Source: Zoogloea sp.
GTDB taxonomy: Bacteria > Pseudomonadota > Gammaproteobacteria > Burkholderiales > Rhodocyclaceae
NCBI RefSeq assembly: GCF_023150065.1
Contig: NZ_JAKLLN010000008.1
Location: 62,001 to 126,000 of the forward strand
Reading direction: 5' to 3'
Length of the DNA stretch: 64,000 nt
Shown here one piece after another: positions 63,714 through 64,000 of this stretch (positions are counted from its first letter, which is position 1; each line of letters begins with the position of its first letter). The notes under the pieces were generated by a model. It had not been told where the DNA came from, ran no database searches, and saw only the letters and a program-made list of their open reading frames with translations. The translations under genes and the position numbers were made by a program.

Positions 63714-64000
63714 TGACCCCGTTTTTCACTGCTCCCCGCCGCCTCGCCGTGGTGCTGGCCGCTTGCGGCCTGCTCGGCGCCCCGGCCTACGCCGCCCCCC
63801 TGCCCAGCGTGGTGGACAAGGTGCTGCTGCAACAACCCAGCGTACGCTCCGCCCAGGCCCTGCTGCGGGCTACCGAGGCCCAGATCACCCAGGTGCGCTC
63901 CGACTTCCTGCCCAGCCTCGGGCTGAGCTACCGCAACTCCGACGCCCGGGACGAAACCCAGGGCCGCCCGGTGGACCGCAACGTGCGCCGCAGCGACGCC
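63713..64000 (+). CDS. TolC-family outer-membrane channel (partial)
   Basis: Only the first 96 residues lie in the window. A signal peptide (LAVVLAACGLLGAPAYA) is followed by VDKVLLQQPSVRSAQALLRATEAQITQVRSDFLPSLGLSYRNSD, the first helix of TolC/LapE-type outer-membrane factors. As the third gene of the secretion operon it completes the channel. The gene continues past the window end. Confidence 0.88.
   Translation, partial: MTPFFTAPRRLAVVLAACGLLGAPAYAAPLPSVVDKVLLQQPSVRSAQALLRATEAQITQVRSDFLPSLGLSYRNSDARDETQGRPVDRNVRRSDA

Overview
The window reads as one contiguous chromosomal segment of a GC-rich Gram-negative bacterium, most likely a betaproteobacterium of the Rhodocyclales type (Azospira/Dechlorosoma-like). 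This placement is inference. It rests on the tkt-gap-pgk gene order, a PEP-CTERM exosortase substrate, a polyphosphate:AMP phosphotransferase, the flaG-fliD-fliS-fliT order and the codon bias. No rRNA, tRNA, insertion sequence, prophage or CRISPR array was seen. Very long antisense open frames are a side effect of the base composition and are not annotated.

Region 1 (1-11147, minus strand): a signalling and efflux block. It holds a receiver-PAS protein cut by the window edge, a receiver-HATPase protein and a CHASE/multi-PAS histidine kinase. An RND efflux pair with a YgaP-like membrane protein follows, then a second receiver-HATPase paralogue and a CbiX-type chelatase. The efflux operon has a perfect 16-bp inverted repeat lying over its promoter and start codon.

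Region 2 (11322-14342): housekeeping and unassigned genes: an M23 endopeptidase, tRNA t6A dehydratase TcdA, a HAD phosphatase and a secreted protein of unknown function.

Region 3 (14445-33052, plus strand): a nine-gene sugar operon with mostly overlapping genes, running directly into a flagellin cluster. RfbF, RfbG and RfbH make a CDP-3,6-dideoxy-4-ketohexose. A sugar C-methyltransferase, a YerE-like thiamine-diphosphate enzyme, an FkbM methyltransferase, a divergent NeuB-family synthase, an NAD-dependent epimerase/reductase and a 1210-residue multi-domain glycosyltransferase follow. Then come fliC, flaG, fliD, fliS, fliT, a fliK-like gene and an flhB-like gene. FliA (sigma-28) type promoters are visible before fliC and fliD. 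The best reading is a flagellin glycosylation island that makes an unusual branched sugar.

Region 4 (33031-49707): mixed metabolism: an iron-trafficking protein, a PAS-GGDEF protein, argA, pap, rsmE, an inositol-phosphatase family gene, prkB, a MORN protein with an unassigned lipoprotein, then tkt, gap and pgk with clear terminators, and a second GGDEF protein.

Region 5 (49741-64000): cell surface and secretion: a TPR protein, a PEP-CTERM protein and a 2354-residue repeat protein built from 15 SdrD-B-like modules with a calcium-binding C-terminus. A 728-bp AT-rich intergenic region separates it from a divergent type I secretion operon (ABC transporter, HlyD-family adaptor and a TolC-family gene cut by the window end). 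The giant protein is the likely cargo of this secretion system.
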